A stretch of 5,704 nucleotides of DNA from the NCBI GenBank assembly GCA_012842235.1, contig DUTE01000409.1, positions 1 to 5,704 on the forward strand, read 5' to 3'. Below, piece after piece: positions 4,796 to 5,704 of this stretch. Within the stretch, counting starts at the first letter, position 1, and every line of letters begins with the position of its first letter. The position numbers and the translations under genes are program-made. The notes below the pieces were generated by a model. The model was not told the origin of the DNA. It saw nothing but the letters and a program-made list of their open reading frames with translations, and did not search any database. The stretch is from Bacillota bacterium. Lineage in GTDB: Bacteria; Bacillota; DTU065.

Positions 4796-5151
4796 GTCAG
4801 ATCAACATATCTGATGATGTCATTGCTAATCTAGCTGGAGCAGCTGCTATTGAGTGCTACGGTGTAGTTGGCATGACTTCACGTAATATTCAAGATGGCA
4901 TAGCCGATATACTCGGTTGGGATTCTATGAATAAAGGAATAGATGTTGATATAGTTAACAGAGAAATAATTGTAAATATTTATTTGCAAGTTGAGTATGG
5001 TGTCAAAATAAATGAGGTTGCACACAATGTAATGGAGAGAGTAAAATATACTTTAGAGCGCAATGTCGGCTTACCAGTACAGGAAGTAAACGTCCATGTA
5101 CAGGGGGTGCGAGTGAGAAAAGATTCCACAGAGTACCCTATGGTATTATAG
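4768..5151 (+). CDS. Asp23/Gls24-family envelope stress protein (YloU type)
   Basis: Small cytoplasmic proteins of this family associate with the cell envelope in Firmicutes; some are alkaline-shock or general stress proteins, and the YloU branch is regularly next to the fatty acid kinase gene. The 127 residues cover the single Asp23 domain: an opening GQINISDDVIANLAG, then AAAIECYGVVGM, a variable link, the strand pair IDVDIVNREIIVNIYLQVEYG, a helix INEVAHNVMERVKYTLE, and the closing VQEVNVHVQGVRV. There is no signal peptide or membrane segment. The ATG at 4768 follows AGGGAGGG (4754-4761). The fakA ribosome binding site overlaps its stop codon, showing a coupled two-gene unit. The family call is firm; the exact function of YloU is not established. 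The symbol yloU could be used by analogy. Confidence 0.94.
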   Translation: MPEVIKNALGQINISDDVIANLAGAAAIECYGVVGMTSRNIQDGIADILGWDSMNKGIDVDIVNREIIVNIYLQVEYGVKINEVAHNVMERVKYTLERNVGLPVQEVNVHVQGVRVRKDSTEYPMVL

Positions 5152-5167
5152 GAGGTTATGTTTCGGT

Positions 5168-5704
5168 ATGGCTAAAATAACCAAAATAGACGGGAATGCA
5201 TTTCGGCAGATGATGGCGGCTGCATCCTCCTATCTTGCAGAAAATAAAGAGTATGTAGACTCTCTTAATGTATTTCCCGTTCCGGATGGGGATACAGGGA
5301 CAAATATGTCTCTAACTTTCCAGTCGGCAGTAGCAGAATTGGCCAAAGTCGGTTCAAACAATGTAGGTGATCTAGCACAAGCTCTCGCTCGTGGAGCCTT
5401 GATGGGTGCAAGAGGAAACTCAGGAGTTATCCTTTCGCAACTTCTTAGAGGATTTGCTCAAGAAGCCGATGGTTTAGAAGTGCTTGATGGTCAGGCATTA
5501 GCTAAATCTTTTAGTGGAGCTTCAAAAATGGCTTATCGTGCAGTTATGAAGCCAGTTGAAGGTACAATACTAACAGTGGCTCGAGAAGCGGGAGAGGCCT
5601 CATTGCGTGCTGCTAGGGAAAAAAATGACGCTTACTATGTTTTAAAAAGATTTGTCGCATCAGCTAAAGTATCACTTGATAAAACTCCGCAGCATCTTCC
5701 TGTA
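5168..5704 (+). CDS. fakA: Fatty acid kinase catalytic subunit FakA (YloV/DAK2 type), N-terminal part
   Basis: FakA phosphorylates exogenous fatty acids bound to a FakB partner, with ATP, feeding acyl-phosphate into phospholipid synthesis. Only the first 179 residues are present; the frame is open to the right edge and full proteins are about 550 residues. This part is the DhaL-like ATP-binding domain: NVFPVPDGDTGTNM (34-47), with Asp40 and Asp42 of the metal-nucleotide site; RGALMGARGNSGVILSQ (75-91), the glycine-rich phosphate-contacting stretch; and KPVEGTILTV (128-137). This pattern separates it from dihydroxyacetone kinase subunit DhaL, to which it is related. The start is ATG 5168; the ribosome binding site GGAGGT (5151-5156) overlaps the asp23 stop codon and is 11 bases away, rather far. 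ATG 5158 is out of frame and leads to a stop after five codons. Co-transcription with asp23 is clear. Confidence 0.93.
   Translation, partial: MAKITKIDGNAFRQMMAAASSYLAENKEYVDSLNVFPVPDGDTGTNMSLTFQSAVAELAKVGSNNVGDLAQALARGALMGARGNSGVILSQLLRGFAQEADGLEVLDGQALAKSFSGASKMAYRAVMKPVEGTILTVAREAGEASLRAAREKNDAYYVLKRFVASAKVSLDKTPQHLPV

Overview
The window looks like chromosomal DNA of an AT-rich, Gram-positive-type bacterium of the Bacillota (Firmicutes), most likely an anaerobic clostridial or related lineage. The evidence is the strong AGGAGG-type ribosome binding sites, the frequent TTG and GTG starts, a four-cysteine L28 protein, and the rpmB / asp23 (yloU) / fakA (yloV) neighbourhood, with rpmB divergent from the other two as in many Firmicutes. 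The genus cannot be read from the sequence.

Layout from left to right. Positions 1-312 (minus) hold the N-terminal part of a secreted protein with a clear signal peptide; it runs off the left edge and has its own promoter with a perfect palindrome at the likely transcription start. Diverging from it are a fructose-1,6-bisphosphate-type L-lactate dehydrogenase (ldh, TTG start at 471) and a stand-alone CinA C-terminal-domain amidase (GTG start at 1472), separated by 44 bases that carry a short GC-rich hairpin. After a gap rich in inverted repeats (1946-2066) comes a two-gene operon of Gfo/Idh/MocA-family NAD(P)-dependent oxidoreductases (2067-3059 and 3072-4058). The second of these has an atypical dinucleotide-binding loop. 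An 18-bp perfect inverted repeat with A and T flanks (4060-4099) closes the operon and should also stop transcription from the opposite side.

The right part is core housekeeping. rpmB (ribosomal protein L28) lies on the minus strand at 4194-4385 with a near-ideal extended -10 promoter. A 382-base intergenic region follows, with the divergent promoter for asp23 and an open reading frame without a start codon that looks protein-like. Then come asp23/yloU (4768-5151) and the start of fakA/yloV (5168 to the right edge), the fatty-acid kinase catalytic subunit; the two are closely coupled.

How the genes work together: ldh serves NADH reoxidation in fermentation; CinA-type amidase would recycle the pyridine nucleotide by-product NMN; the two oxidoreductases probably act on one sugar, inositol or sugar-acid pathway whose substrate cannot be named; asp23-fakA belong to envelope and lipid physiology. 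I see no CRISPR array, insertion sequence, tRNA, rRNA or phage gene. No new multi-gene system is evident. The items most worth a second look are the start-less reading frame before asp23, the altered Rossmann loop of the second oxidoreductase, the operator-like palindrome near the left edge, and the run of four consecutive genes with non-ATG starts.
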